This document shows, one piece after another, positions 27,527-36,188 of a stretch of DNA of 64,000 nt. The stretch covers positions 930,001-994,000 of the forward strand of contig NZ_JAENZZ010000001.1 in the NCBI RefSeq assembly GCF_016612865.1, given 5' to 3'. Within the stretch, counting starts at the first letter, position 1. Every line of letters begins with the position of its first letter. The translations under genes were made by a program, and so were the position numbers. This stretch comes from Blastococcus sp. TML/M2B (GTDB lineage: Bacteria; Actinomycetota; Actinomycetes; Mycobacteriales; Geodermatophilaceae). Below the pieces are notes generated by a model that was not told the origin of the DNA, made no database searches, and saw only the letters and a list, made by a program, of their open reading frames with translations.

Positions 27527-28107
27527 AGCGGCTGCTCCTCGAGGGGGAAGAGGTCCAGCAGCAGGCGGACCAGCGGCTGCCCGGGCTCCTCGTGCTCGTC
27601 GCGCCAGCGCTGGACGACGGCGTTGAGCTCGCCGACCAGCTCGCGGGCCCGGGCGGGGGAGAGGCGCAGCGCCCAGTCGTTGAGCGAGGCGGTGGCGCGC
27701 CACTCGTCGTCGTCCTGCTCGCGGTTGGCGGCGAACGCGGCGAGCATCCGTCGCTGCTGCGCGACCAGCCGGTCGGTGAGCTCGTCGACGACCTCCCGGC
27801 CGCCGGGCTCGGCCAGCAGCTCCTCGCTGTTCCAGCGGGTGCTGCGGTGCAGCGCCCGCCACCACCGCTCGCGGCCGGTGCCCTCGCCGGGGACCTCCTC
27901 CACGAAGCCGAAGCCGGCCAGCTGGCGGAGGTGGTAACTGGTCGCCCCGCTGCTCTCGCCGAGCCGCTCGGCCAGCCGGCTGGCGGTGGAGGGCCCGTCG
28001 CTGCGCAGCGCGGCGAGCAGGCTCATCCGCAGCGGGTGGGCCAGCGCGCGCAGCGCCCGGACGTCACGGACGTCGATCGCAGGTTCAGGAGGCGGGGTGG
28101 GTGCCAC
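27523..28107 (-). CDS. ArsR-type winged-helix regulator
   Basis: A protein of 194 residues. The N-terminal domain ALAHPLRMSLLAALRSDGPSTASRLAERLG with GATSYHLRQLAGFGFVEEV is an ArsR/HTH_20 winged helix. No metal-binding cysteine motif is present, so it probably senses an organic ligand or depends on its long helical C-terminus (residues ~100-190). It is first in an operon with an MFS transporter. Two overlapping inverted repeats of TTGCAAA type lie just upstream and are its likely operator. Confidence 0.9.
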   Translation of the reverse strand: MAPTPPPEPAIDVRDVRALRALAHPLRMSLLAALRSDGPSTASRLAERLGESSGATSYHLRQLAGFGFVEEVPGEGTGRERWWRALHRSTRWNSEELLAEPGGREVVDELTDRLVAQQRRMLAAFAANREQDDDEWRATASLNDWALRLSPARARELVGELNAVVQRWRDEHEEPGQPLVRLLLDLFPLEEQPL

Positions 28108-28121
28108 GCGTCCACGGTAGA

Positions 28122-28154
28122 TTGCAAAGAGATGTTTGCAAAGGTTTCTTTGCA
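28122..28154. promoter_or_regulatory. operator with overlapping TTGCAAA-type inverted repeats
   Basis: TTGCAAA (28122-28128) and TTTGCAA (28135-28141) form a perfect inverted repeat with a 6-base spacer; TGCAAAG (28137-28143) and CTTTGCA (28148-28154) form another with a 4-base spacer. The AT-rich block lies 15 bases upstream of the arsR-like start codon in otherwise very GC-rich DNA. Two repressor dimers could bind side by side. Confidence 0.75.
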
Positions 28155-28197
28155 GAGCTGCCGATGGTGCGCGGGCGGCGTCCTCCCTGCCCGCAGC

Positions 28198-28256
28198 GCG
28201 TCCTCCCTCGTGGTGCGCGGTGGGGGAGGACGCTCGACGATCAGGTCACCTGATCG
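28198..28256 (+). repeat. compound palindromic repeat element, copy 2
   Basis: The first hairpin pairs GCGTCCTCCC (28198-28207) with GGGAGGACGC (28224-28233); the second is the palindrome CGATCAGGT-C-ACCTGATCG (28238-28256), which runs into the end of the transporter gene. Base for base it aligns with the inverse of the element at 11098-11160. A partial extra copy of GCGTCCTCCCT lies at 28178-28188. Confidence 0.75.
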
Positions 28257-29598
28257 TGGCGGGGGCGGCGGGGTCGTGCTCGAGGGCCTGGCCGCGGCGC
28301 TCGGGCAGCGCCAGCGAGGCGAGCGCGGCGAGGGCGAAGAAGGCGGCGAACACGCCGAACACCAGGCCGGTGCCGCCGGCGTCGACCAGGGGCGGCACGC
28401 ACAGCGGAGCGGCGATCGAGGCCAGCCGGCCGAAGCCCGCGGCCGCGCCGGCGCCGGTGGCCCGCAGTGCGGTCGGGTAGATCTCCGGCGTCACGGCGTA
28501 GAGGGCGCCCCACGCGCCGAGGTTGAAGAACGACAGCACCATGCCGGTGAGCAGGACGGTGGTGTCACCGTCCGCGGAGGCGAACAGCACCGCGCCCAGC
28601 GCCGAGCCGACCAGGAACGTGGCCAGCGTCGGGCGGCGGCCCCACTTCTCGATGAGCACGGCGGCCGTCGCGTACCCGGGCAGCTGGGCCAGCGTGATGA
28701 TCAGCGTGTACTGGAAGGACTTGACCAGCGAGAAGCCGTCCTCGAACAGCAGCGTCGGCAGCCAGATGAAGGCGCCGTAGTACGAGAAGTTGATGCCGAA
28801 CCAGACCGTCCACAGCGCGGCGGTGCGCCCGCGTGTCCCCGGCGCCCACAGCGCCCGCAGCCCGGGCGCCGGAGGTGCCGGCGGGGCCTGGGGGGAGGGC
28901 GCCGGCGCGACACCGGCCGCCGTCTCGAAGCGGCGCACGGTCGCCTCGGCCTCGTCGGTGCGCCCGCGCAGCTCCAGGAAGCGCACCGACTCCGGGAGCC
29001 CGCGGCGCACCACGACGGCGTACAGCGCGGGCAGCGCGCCGAGCGCGAGCGCCCACCGCCAGCCGTCGTCGCTGCGCGGGACGACGAAATAGCCGATCAG
29101 CGCCGCCAGCGTCCAGCCCACCGCCCAGAACGCCTCGAGCAGCACGACGACCCGGCCGCGCACCCGCGCCGGCGCGAACTCGCTGACCAGCGTGGAGGCG
29201 ACCGGCAGCTCGGCGCCCAGGCCCAGACCGATGAGGAAGCGGAACACCAGCAGCGCGCCCACCGACCACGACAGCGCCGCCGCGCCGGTGGCGAAGCCGA
29301 AGACCAGCAGGGTCAGCGCGAACACCTGGCGGCGGCCGAAGCGGTCGGCCAGCAACCCGCCCAGCGTCGCGCCCAGCGCCATCCCGGCGAAGCCGATGGA
29401 GCCGATCCAGGACAGCTCGGTCGAGGTGAGCGCCCACTGGGCCGCGAGCGCCGTCATCACGAACGAGATGAGGCCGACGTCCATCGCGTCCAGGGCCCAG
29501 CCCAGGCCGGAGCCGAACACCAGCCGGCCGTGCTCCCGGGTGAAGGGCAGCCGGTCGAGCCGCTGGGCCCGGGAGGTCGGGGACGTCGTCGCCGTCAT
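28246..29598 (-). CDS. MFS transporter, NiaP/AAHS-like
   Basis: A protein of 450 residues with 12 likely membrane segments. The N-terminal GLGWALDAMDVGLISFVM with the acidic Asp-Ala-Met-Asp pattern and LGGLLADRFGRRQVF are typical of the aromatic acid:H+ symporter/NiaP group; NiaP itself takes up nicotinate. A link with the pncA-pncB salvage genes of this genome is possible but they are 22 kb apart. Sugar-porter-type substrates remain possible. Confidence 0.85.
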   Translation of the reverse strand: MTATTSPTSRAQRLDRLPFTREHGRLVFGSGLGWALDAMDVGLISFVMTALAAQWALTSTELSWIGSIGFAGMALGATLGGLLADRFGRRQVFALTLLVFGFATGAAALSWSVGALLVFRFLIGLGLGAELPVASTLVSEFAPARVRGRVVVLLEAFWAVGWTLAALIGYFVVPRSDDGWRWALALGALPALYAVVVRRGLPESVRFLELRGRTDEAEATVRRFETAAGVAPAPSPQAPPAPPAPGLRALWAPGTRGRTAALWTVWFGINFSYYGAFIWLPTLLFEDGFSLVKSFQYTLIITLAQLPGYATAAVLIEKWGRRPTLATFLVGSALGAVLFASADGDTTVLLTGMVLSFFNLGAWGALYAVTPEIYPTALRATGAGAAAGFGRLASIAAPLCVPPLVDAGGTGLVFGVFAAFFALAALASLALPERRGQALEHDPAAPATIR

Positions 29599-29640
29599 GC
29601 GGTCAGTCTGCCGACGACGTGGCGCCCCTGCCCGCGCTGG

Positions 29641-30474
29641 TCAGGGAGCGGCGCGGACGTGCGCGGTCACCAGCTCGGCGACGCGGTCGGCGGCCAGCTC
29701 GGGCAGCCAGTGCGGCACGCCGTCGAGCACCTCCAGCCGGTAGGGGGCGTCGACGTAGCGGGCGGTCGCCTCGGTGGCGGCCCGGCCGAGGAAGGGGTCG
29801 CCGGTGCTCCACACGTGCAGCGTGGGCACCCGCACCGTGCCCACCGGGTCGCGCGCCGACCACGGCAGCGCCCGGTACCAGCCCAGCGCGCTGGAGAGCG
29901 CGCCCGGCTCCCGCATGCGGCGGACGTAGTGGTCGACGAGGTCGTCGGCCAGGCCACCGCGACGCAGCACCCGGCGCAGGACCGCGCCGTCGCCGGCGAG
30001 CAGCAGCTGCTCGGGCACGACCGGCAGCTGGAACACCGCCATGTAGAGCGAGCGCAGCGCCTGGTCGCTGGTGACCATCGCCTTCGACATCGCCGCCGGG
30101 TGCGGCACCGACAGAGCGGTGAGGGTCCGCACCCGGTCGGGGTACCAGGCGCCCAGCGCCCAGGCGACGCCGGCGCCCCAGTCGTGCCCGACCACGTGCG
30201 CGCTCTCCAGCCCGGCCGCGTCGAGCAGGGCGAGCACGTCACCGGCGGTCTGCCGCAGCCCGTAGTGCGCTCGCACCCTCGGCCGGGCCATGGGGGAGCA
30301 GCCGCGCTGGTCCGGCGCCAGGGTGCGCAGCCCGTGCTGGTGCAGCGCGGGGGCCACGCGGTCCCAGGCGGCGGAGTCCTGCGGGAAGCCGTGCAGCAGG
30401 ACGACGGGCTCGCCGTCGGCGGGGCCGGCGTCGCGGACGTCGAAGGTCAGGCCGTCGCGGCGGAAGCTGTCCAT
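29641..30474 (-). CDS. alpha/beta hydrolase, epoxide hydrolase-like
   Basis: A protein of 277 residues. The nucleophile elbow is GHDWGAG, with Asp instead of Ser, as in epoxide hydrolases and haloalkane dehalogenases; HGFPQ forms the oxyanion side and GVPHWLPE carries the catalytic His. A lid tyrosine pattern cannot be assigned with certainty. It would open epoxides or remove halide by water addition. It diverges from idi. Confidence 0.87.
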   Translation of the reverse strand: MDSFRRDGLTFDVRDAGPADGEPVVLLHGFPQDSAAWDRVAPALHQHGLRTLAPDQRGCSPMARPRVRAHYGLRQTAGDVLALLDAAGLESAHVVGHDWGAGVAWALGAWYPDRVRTLTALSVPHPAAMSKAMVTSDQALRSLYMAVFQLPVVPEQLLLAGDGAVLRRVLRRGGLADDLVDHYVRRMREPGALSSALGWYRALPWSARDPVGTVRVPTLHVWSTGDPFLGRAATEATARYVDAPYRLEVLDGVPHWLPELAADRVAELVTAHVRAAP

Positions 30475-30559
30475 GCCCCGACTCTGCCCCGCGCCGGCCC
30501 CGCGCGCACCGGGTGCACCGGCACGGGCGGGTGTCGCCCCGGTCAGGGACGATGGGCCG

Positions 30560-31102
30560 GTGACCTCCCCCTCTCCCGAGATGATCGTCCTGGTCGACGA
30601 CGACGGCCGGGCCATCGGCACGATGCCCAAGCCGCTCGTGCACCACGGGGAGACGCCGCTGCACCGCGCCTTCTCGGCCTACCTCTTCGACGACGCCGGC
30701 CGGCTGCTGGTCACCCGCCGGGCCGCGGGCAAGCAGACCTTCCCGGGCATGTGGACCAACACCGTGTGCGGCCACCCCGGTCCGGACGAGGACGACGCCG
30801 CCGCGATCGCCCGCCGTGCCGCGTTCGAGCTGGGCCTGCAGGTGCGCGACCTGCGCCCTGCCGTGCCCGGGTACCGGTACCGCGCCGAGTTCCAGGGCGT
30901 CGTGGAGAACGAGATCTGCCCGGTCTACCTCGGCCGGTTCGCCGGCTCGCCCGCGCCCGAGCCGACCGAGGTCGGCGAGTGGGAGCTGCTCGACTGGGCG
31001 GCGTTCCGCCGCCGGCAGGAGACCGAGGGCGACGCCTGGTCGCCCTGGTGCCGCGAGCAGGCGCGGCTGATCGAGGAGGCCGGGCTGGTCCCGGCCGCCT
31101 GA
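30560..31102 (+). CDS. idi: isopentenyl-diphosphate delta-isomerase, type I
   Basis: A Nudix-fold protein of 180 residues interconverting IPP and DMAPP for isoprenoid synthesis. Active-site C70 in WTNTVCGHP, the metal-binding His/Glu cluster near the N-terminus (HRAFSAYLF), and the catalytic Glu in VVENEICPVY all match type I IDI. The GTG at 30560 is the start. Neighbouring genes are not part of an isoprenoid cluster in this window. Confidence 0.95.
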   Translation: MTSPSPEMIVLVDDDGRAIGTMPKPLVHHGETPLHRAFSAYLFDDAGRLLVTRRAAGKQTFPGMWTNTVCGHPGPDEDDAAAIARRAAFELGLQVRDLRPAVPGYRYRAEFQGVVENEICPVYLGRFAGSPAPEPTEVGEWELLDWAAFRRRQETEGDAWSPWCREQARLIEEAGLVPAA

Positions 31103-31239
31103 CCCGCCGTGATCGCAGCAGCACGGCCGGTGATCGCATCTCGTCACGCTGTGCAACCCTCCGGCTGCGCTCCGAACGGCTGCGGCGCGTCGCCCGGTGC
31201 CTCCACCGGCGCGCCGGGAGCCGCTGCTGCACTCGCGGC

Positions 31240-32073
31240 ATGGAGCGACGCCGGTTCCTGCTGACGCTCGCCGCAGGACTCGCCGTGGCCGCCACCGGGC
31301 GGGGGGCGGTCACGGGCACGCGCGCGGGGGAGGGCGACCCCGTCGCGCCGCCCGCCCCGCCGCGCCCCGACCCGGTCGAGGCCGCCGTCGAGGTGCCGGC
31401 CGGCCCGCTCCCGCCGCCCACCGGCGTGGTCACCGCGCTCCCCGGCGAGGGGGACGGGCTCGCGCTGACCATCGACGACGGCACGAGCAGCGAGGTGGTC
31501 GCCGCCTTCGCCGCGCTCGCCGTCGACACCGGCATCCGGCTCACCTTCTTCCCGAACGGCTGCTACCGCTCGTGGGAGGAGAACGCGGCGACCCTCCGCC
31601 CGCTCGTGGAGTCCGGCCAGGTGGCCCTGGGCAACCACACCTGGTCCCATCCCGACCTGACCACGCTGGACGACGCAGGGGTGGCCGAGGAGATCACCCG
31701 CAACCGCGACTTCCTGGAGGCGACGTTCGGCGTCCGGACGCCCTTCCTCCGCCCGCCCTTCGGCGCGCACGACGGGCGCACCGACCGCATCGCCGCCGAC
31801 CTCGGCCACCCGACGATCGCCATGTGGAACGGCACGCTGGGCGACTCCCGCGTGCTCACCGGGGCCGAGCTGGTCGGGTACGCCCGCGAGTGGTTCACCG
31901 CGCAGGCCATCGTCGTCGGGCACGCCAACCACCGGAGCGTCACCACCGTCTACGGCGAGCTGCTCGACCTCCTGCGCGAGCGCCGGCTGCGCACGGTCAC
32001 CCTCGCCGACGTCTGGGCGGTGCCCCGCCCACCGTTCTCCGGCGTCGCCGCCACCGCCCTCGTCCGCCGCTGA
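31240..32073 (+). CDS. exported polysaccharide deacetylase (NodB fold), likely Tat substrate
   Basis: A protein of 277 residues. The N-terminus MERRRFLLTLAAGLAVAATG has the twin-arginine pattern R-R-x-F-L followed by a hydrophobic stretch. The mature part is a NodB/CE4 domain: LTIDDGTS with the Asp-Asp pair, metal ligands in GNHTWSHPDL, and RPPFGAHDGRT. It would remove acetyl groups from peptidoglycan or another wall glycan outside the membrane. Alternatively it may be inactive against chitin-like substrates; the key residues are present. Confidence 0.9.
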   Translation: MERRRFLLTLAAGLAVAATGRGAVTGTRAGEGDPVAPPAPPRPDPVEAAVEVPAGPLPPPTGVVTALPGEGDGLALTIDDGTSSEVVAAFAALAVDTGIRLTFFPNGCYRSWEENAATLRPLVESGQVALGNHTWSHPDLTTLDDAGVAEEITRNRDFLEATFGVRTPFLRPPFGAHDGRTDRIAADLGHPTIAMWNGTLGDSRVLTGAELVGYAREWFTAQAIVVGHANHRSVTTVYGELLDLLRERRLRTVTLADVWAVPRPPFSGVAATALVRR

Positions 32074-32146
32074 GCGTCCCGCGCTGCGGACCGCCGGGTT
32101 CTCCGCGAGGCTGTCCGGAGCCGATCGGGACTGACTGGGGGACCGG

Positions 32147-32920
32147 ATGCAGGAGCCGTTGGAGGGGCGCGTCGCGCTCGTCACGGGCGCCGCGAGCGGG
32201 CTCGGCCGGGCCACCGCGCTCGCCCTGGCCGAGGCCGGGGCGCACGTGGCCATCGCCGACATCGACGACGCCGGCAGCGAGGTGACGCGCGGCCTGGTCG
32301 CCGACGCGGGCGGCAGCGCGGAGGTCGTCGCCCTCGACGTCACCGACGACGAATCCCGGCGCGGCGTCGTCGGCGGGCTCTTCGACGCGCACGGCGACAG
32401 CTTCGACATCCTGGTCAACGTCGCCGGCATCGACCGGCCCGGCTACATCACCGACATCGACCTGGCCGACTACCGGCGGGTGCAGGCGGTGAACTTCGAG
32501 GGCCCGGTCTTCCTCACCAGCGAGTTCACCAAGCGGGTGCAGCACCTGCCCGAGGGGCGCACCGCCGACGTCGTCCACATCGTGTCGCTCTCGGCGATCA
32601 CTTCGGGCAGCGGGGCCATCGCCTACAACGGCTCGAAGGCCGGCTTCCTCAACGCGACCCGGTGCATCCAGCGGGAGCTCCGCGAGAAGGCGGTCCGGCA
32701 GCCCGACGGCAGCGAGCGGCCCTTCCCGTGCCGGGTGCAGGCGGTCGTCCCGGCGGCGATGGACACCCCGATGATGGAGCAGTGGGGCATCCCCTCCCAC
32801 CTGATGATGCCGCCGGCCGCGGTCGCGGAGATGGTGCGCACCCTCGTGCTGCTGCACCCGTCGGCGTTCGTGCCGGAGATGCAGATCGTGCCGCGCCTCG
32901 AACCGAACTTCCCTCGGTGA
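32147..32920 (+). CDS. short-chain dehydrogenase/reductase
   Basis: A protein of 257 residues with TGAASGLGRATALALA for NAD(P) binding, NVAGID, the catalytic Ser of VSLSAIT and YNGSK (Tyr-x-x-x-Lys). The Asp at the end of beta-2 (IADIDD) favours NAD(H). The substrate is unknown. The start ATG at 32147 has GGGGGACC upstream. Confidence 0.92.
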   Translation: MQEPLEGRVALVTGAASGLGRATALALAEAGAHVAIADIDDAGSEVTRGLVADAGGSAEVVALDVTDDESRRGVVGGLFDAHGDSFDILVNVAGIDRPGYITDIDLADYRRVQAVNFEGPVFLTSEFTKRVQHLPEGRTADVVHIVSLSAITSGSGAIAYNGSKAGFLNATRCIQRELREKAVRQPDGSERPFPCRVQAVVPAAMDTPMMEQWGIPSHLMMPPAAVAEMVRTLVLLHPSAFVPEMQIVPRLEPNFPR

Positions 32921-32994
32921 GCCGGGGAGAGGAGGCTTCGTGAGCATGGCTGCAGCGGATGGGAGCGACCCGGGGATGCCCGGGTGCCGACGCG

Positions 32995-33213
32995 GTGGAA
33001 CCCCGGAGCCGGTTGGGGCCCGGCGACCTCGCCCCCGACGAGGAGCGGCTGCTCGCCGCCCTCGAGCGGGACGCGCGCGGGCTCCCGGAGATCCCGGTGC
33101 GGGACACGATCCCCGAGGTCACGCAAGCGGTGAGCGCCCGCCCGGGTGACCGGGTCGGCCCACCGGACGACGGGCTGACCCCGCTGTTCGCCGCGCCCGA
33201 GCTCGACGACTGA
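32995..33213 (+). CDS. small hypothetical acidic protein
   Basis: About 72 residues from the GTG at 32995; an ATG at 32959 in the same frame is possible but gives an unlikely N-terminus. The body LAPDEERLLAALERDARG is helical. No family recognised. It converges on the phytochrome gene with 4 bases between stops. Confidence 0.4.
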   Translation: MEPRSRLGPGDLAPDEERLLAALERDARGLPEIPVRDTIPEVTQAVSARPGDRVGPPDDGLTPLFAAPELDD

Positions 33214-33217
33214 CCGC

Positions 33218-35545
33218 TCAGGCCCCCGGGCTCACCCGGACGGCCAGCAGCGCGACGTCGTCCTCGGCGCGGCCGGGGAGGAGCCGGCCCAGCAGCGCGT
33301 CGCACAGCTCGGCCACCGGGGAGTCGCGCAGGTCGGTGAGGGCGCCGGCCAGCAGCGCGACGCCGTCGTCGAAGACCTGGTCGCGGCGCTCCACGAGCCC
33401 GTCGGTGCAGACCAGCAGCGTGCTGCCCGGCGGGAGCAGCAGCTCCTGGTCGGTGCGCGGCCGGGCCGGGTCGACGCCGAGCAGCAGCCCGGGGCGCGCG
33501 CCGTCCAGCACCTCGACGGCGCCGTCGGGGGTGAGCAGCAGCGGCGGGAGGTGCCCGGCGCTGGCCCAGCGCAGCCGTGCGGGGCCCCCGGGCCCGGCCG
33601 GCGGCTCCAGCCGGCCGACCAGCACCGTGGCCATCGCCCCGAGGACCAGGCCCTCGATCGCGGCGTCCAGCCGGCTCAGGACGTCGGCCGGGCCGGCGCT
33701 GCTCGCGTAGGCGATGCCGCGCAGCAGCCCGCGCAGCTGGCCCATGGTGGCGGCGGCCCGCGTGTCGTGGCCCACGACGTCGCCGATGACCACGGTGGTC
33801 GAGCCGTCGGGCTGGGTGAAGACGTCGTACCAGTCGCCGCCGACCTGGGCCTCGCGCGCCGCCGGCACGTACCGCACGGCCAGGTCGAAGCCCGCGGGCG
33901 CGACCGGTGCGGTGAGCAGGCTGCGCTGCAGCGTCTCGGCGGCGCGCACCACGCTCCGCGAGCGGGCGTAGAGGGCCTCGAGCAGGGAGGTGCGCAGCTC
34001 GCCGGCCTCGGCGAGCTCCGCGGCGGTCCAGGGCTCCGACCGGCCCCGGACGGTCTCCCGCCACGCGTCGAAGGACTTGCGCGGGCTCAGCCGCACGTCG
34101 TCGCCCTCGCCCTCGGCGATCGCCTTGTTGTGCGGGTCGCCGCCCCAGTCGATGTGCCGCACGGCCTCGTCCCGGAACCACAGCACGTACTGCCCGCCCG
34201 GCAGCGGCAGCACCAGCGCCCCGCGCACCGGGACCTCGTCGGCCACGACTCCCGGGGCGTCCGCCGGCAGCGCGTCGGACGCGACGACGTCAGACCCCTG
34301 GCGCGCGGCCCAGGCGGCGAGCGCGTCGGCGACTGCCCCGGGCAGCTCGGCGCCGCTGCTGCGGGTGCGCCCCTGCAGCCGGACGACGACGCCGTCGGCG
34401 GGCACCAGGTCGAGCAGGCCGGGGGAGCCCAGCAGCGCGTCGGTCAGGGCCCGGTCCTCGTCCAGCGCCGCGGTGGCGAGCCGGGTCAGCGTGGTCCGCG
34501 CCTGGAGCGCGCGCCGGACCTCGTCCTCCTCGGCCCGGTCGACCAGGCGCAGCGACAGCGTCGACCCGAGGAACTCCGCCGCCGCGCGGGTGGCGTAGGG
34601 CGGGGCGTGCGGACCGCTGTAGTGGTGGCAGGCGATGAGGCCCCACAGCCGCTCGCCGCGCAGCAGCGAGATCGACATGGAGGCGTGCACGCCCATGTTG
34701 CGCAGGTACTCGACGTGGATCGGCGAGACGCTGCGCAGGGTGGAGAAGGTGAGGTCCAGCGGCTCGCCGCTGACCGGGTGCGCGACCGGGTGGATCGGCG
34801 AGGGCACGTAGCTCACGTCCGAGATCAGCCGGACCCAGTTCTTCTCGTACAGCGCCCGCGCCTGGGCCGGGATGTCGCTGGCCGGGTAGTGCAGGCCGAG
34901 GAAGGAGTTGAGGCCCTCGACCTTCGCCTCGGCGACGACCTCGCCGTTGTAGTCGGCGTCGTAGCGGTAGACCATCACCCGGTCGAAGCCGGTCAGGCTG
35001 CGCACCGCCTGCGCGGTGATGTCGTACAGCTCCTGCAGCGAGCTCGCCCGGTTGAGGTCGGCGATCGTCCCCCGGACCGCCTGGTAGGTGTTCGGGAAGG
35101 AGAACGGCCGCGGACCGCGGGCCGGCTCCAGCTCCACCACCAGGCAGGCGACCGGCGCGCCGTCCGGGCCGTTCCGCCCGGCCCGGACCACGACCCGGTG
35201 CAGCAGCGCGTCCACCGGCTCCTGCCGGCCGCCGACGTCGAGGGTGACCTCGACGGGGTTGCGCTCCCGGAGGTCGCCGAACGCGCTCGCCGAGCGCACC
35301 ACCGCGCCGGCCGCCGCGACCCCGATGACCTCGGACAGCGGGCGGCCGAGCGCCTCCTGCCACGGCATGCCGACGAGCTGCTCGAGGTTCTCCGACGCCT
35401 GCTCCACGACGAGGTCGGGGTCGCTGACGGCGAGCAGCACGCCACGGGGCTGGATGCTGCCCGGCACGTGGATGGGCTCGCGCTCGCAGTTGGTGAGGTC
35501 CACCGGGGTGCCCGGGGTCAGGAGGTCGATCTCCCCGGCCGTCAC
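33218..35545 (-). CDS. bacteriophytochrome fused to a PP2C/SpoIIE phosphatase
   Basis: About 775 residues. The N-terminus is the phytochrome PAS domain with the biliverdin-binding cysteine C20 in TNCEREPIH; the GAF domain has LHYPASDIPAQAR and ACHHYSGPH; the PHY domain carries the tongue motif SPRKSFDAW. Instead of a histidine kinase the output (from about residue 545) is a SpoIIE/RsbU-type phosphatase: VGGDWYDVF, VIGDVVGHD and SAGHLPPLLL. A red/far-red photoreceptor of this kind would control an anti-sigma antagonist and so a sigma factor, which is inference. The GTG at 35545 overlaps the stop of the heme oxygenase gene that makes its chromophore. The usual PGSIQPHG reads PGSIQPRG. Confidence 0.93.
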   Translation of the reverse strand: MTAGEIDLLTPGTPVDLTNCEREPIHVPGSIQPRGVLLAVSDPDLVVEQASENLEQLVGMPWQEALGRPLSEVIGVAAAGAVVRSASAFGDLRERNPVEVTLDVGGRQEPVDALLHRVVVRAGRNGPDGAPVACLVVELEPARGPRPFSFPNTYQAVRGTIADLNRASSLQELYDITAQAVRSLTGFDRVMVYRYDADYNGEVVAEAKVEGLNSFLGLHYPASDIPAQARALYEKNWVRLISDVSYVPSPIHPVAHPVSGEPLDLTFSTLRSVSPIHVEYLRNMGVHASMSISLLRGERLWGLIACHHYSGPHAPPYATRAAAEFLGSTLSLRLVDRAEEDEVRRALQARTTLTRLATAALDEDRALTDALLGSPGLLDLVPADGVVVRLQGRTRSSGAELPGAVADALAAWAARQGSDVVASDALPADAPGVVADEVPVRGALVLPLPGGQYVLWFRDEAVRHIDWGGDPHNKAIAEGEGDDVRLSPRKSFDAWRETVRGRSEPWTAAELAEAGELRTSLLEALYARSRSVVRAAETLQRSLLTAPVAPAGFDLAVRYVPAAREAQVGGDWYDVFTQPDGSTTVVIGDVVGHDTRAAATMGQLRGLLRGIAYASSAGPADVLSRLDAAIEGLVLGAMATVLVGRLEPPAGPGGPARLRWASAGHLPPLLLTPDGAVEVLDGARPGLLLGVDPARPRTDQELLLPPGSTLLVCTDGLVERRDQVFDDGVALLAGALTDLRDSPVAELCDALLGRLLPGRAEDDVALLAVRVSPGA

Positions 35546-36177
35546 GCGGGAACGCCCGGCCGCGCCGCCGGACGGCACCAGCCGGCCAGGTCCGCGAAGG
35601 TGCTGCGCGCGGCGGCGAGCACCGCGGTGGCGTCGCCGCCCCCGGCGACCCGGGCGCGGGTGGCGCGCCGGAACGCCGCCCACATCGCCCCGGTCTCGCT
35701 GCCGTAGGGGGAGAAGGCGCGGATCGTCACGTCGGCCAGGCCGGGCAGCCCCGCGAGGTGGCGGTCGATGAAGACCCCGCCGAGCGTGGAGCCCTCGAGC
35801 ACGTACATCCGGCCCAGCGCCTCGTCGGTGCCCCCGACGGGCGGCAGCTCGGGCGATCCGGCCGACGGTGCGGCGCCCAGGGCGGCGAGGTCGCCGGCGA
35901 ACAGCGCGGTGCGGCGGCGGCGGGGCCAGGTCAGGGGCTCGGCGTCGGCGGGGTGCTCGCCGGCCCACCGGTCCAGACCGGCCTCGGCCGCGCGCCAGAA
36001 GCCGTGCATCAGGTCCAGGACGTGCGCCAGCCGGTCGCGGTCCAGGTCCGGGTCGAGCAGCGCGAGGGTGCGCTCGACGTCCTCGTGCTCGGCCGCCGTC
36101 CCCGTCCGGAGCAGGCGCAGCACGTCCTCGTCGGTGCTGCCGTCGTCAGGGCGTGCAGCCTCGTTCCCCGCATCCAT
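35542..36177 (-). CDS. biliverdin-producing heme oxygenase
   Basis: A protein of 211 residues of the bacterial BphO/HemO type. The probable heme-binding H31 lies in TAAEHEDVER; LGRMYVLEGSTLGG, the distal helix region, is diagnostic. It opens heme to biliverdin IX alpha, CO and iron. The stop codon overlaps the start of the phytochrome gene (GTGA), so chromophore enzyme and apoprotein are made together. Confidence 0.93.
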   Translation of the reverse strand: MDAGNEAARPDDGSTDEDVLRLLRTGTAAEHEDVERTLALLDPDLDRDRLAHVLDLMHGFWRAAEAGLDRWAGEHPADAEPLTWPRRRRTALFAGDLAALGAAPSAGSPELPPVGGTDEALGRMYVLEGSTLGGVFIDRHLAGLPGLADVTIRAFSPYGSETGAMWAAFRRATRARVAGGGDATAVLAAARSTFADLAGWCRPAARPGVPA

Positions 36178-36188
36178 CGCCCTCGACC

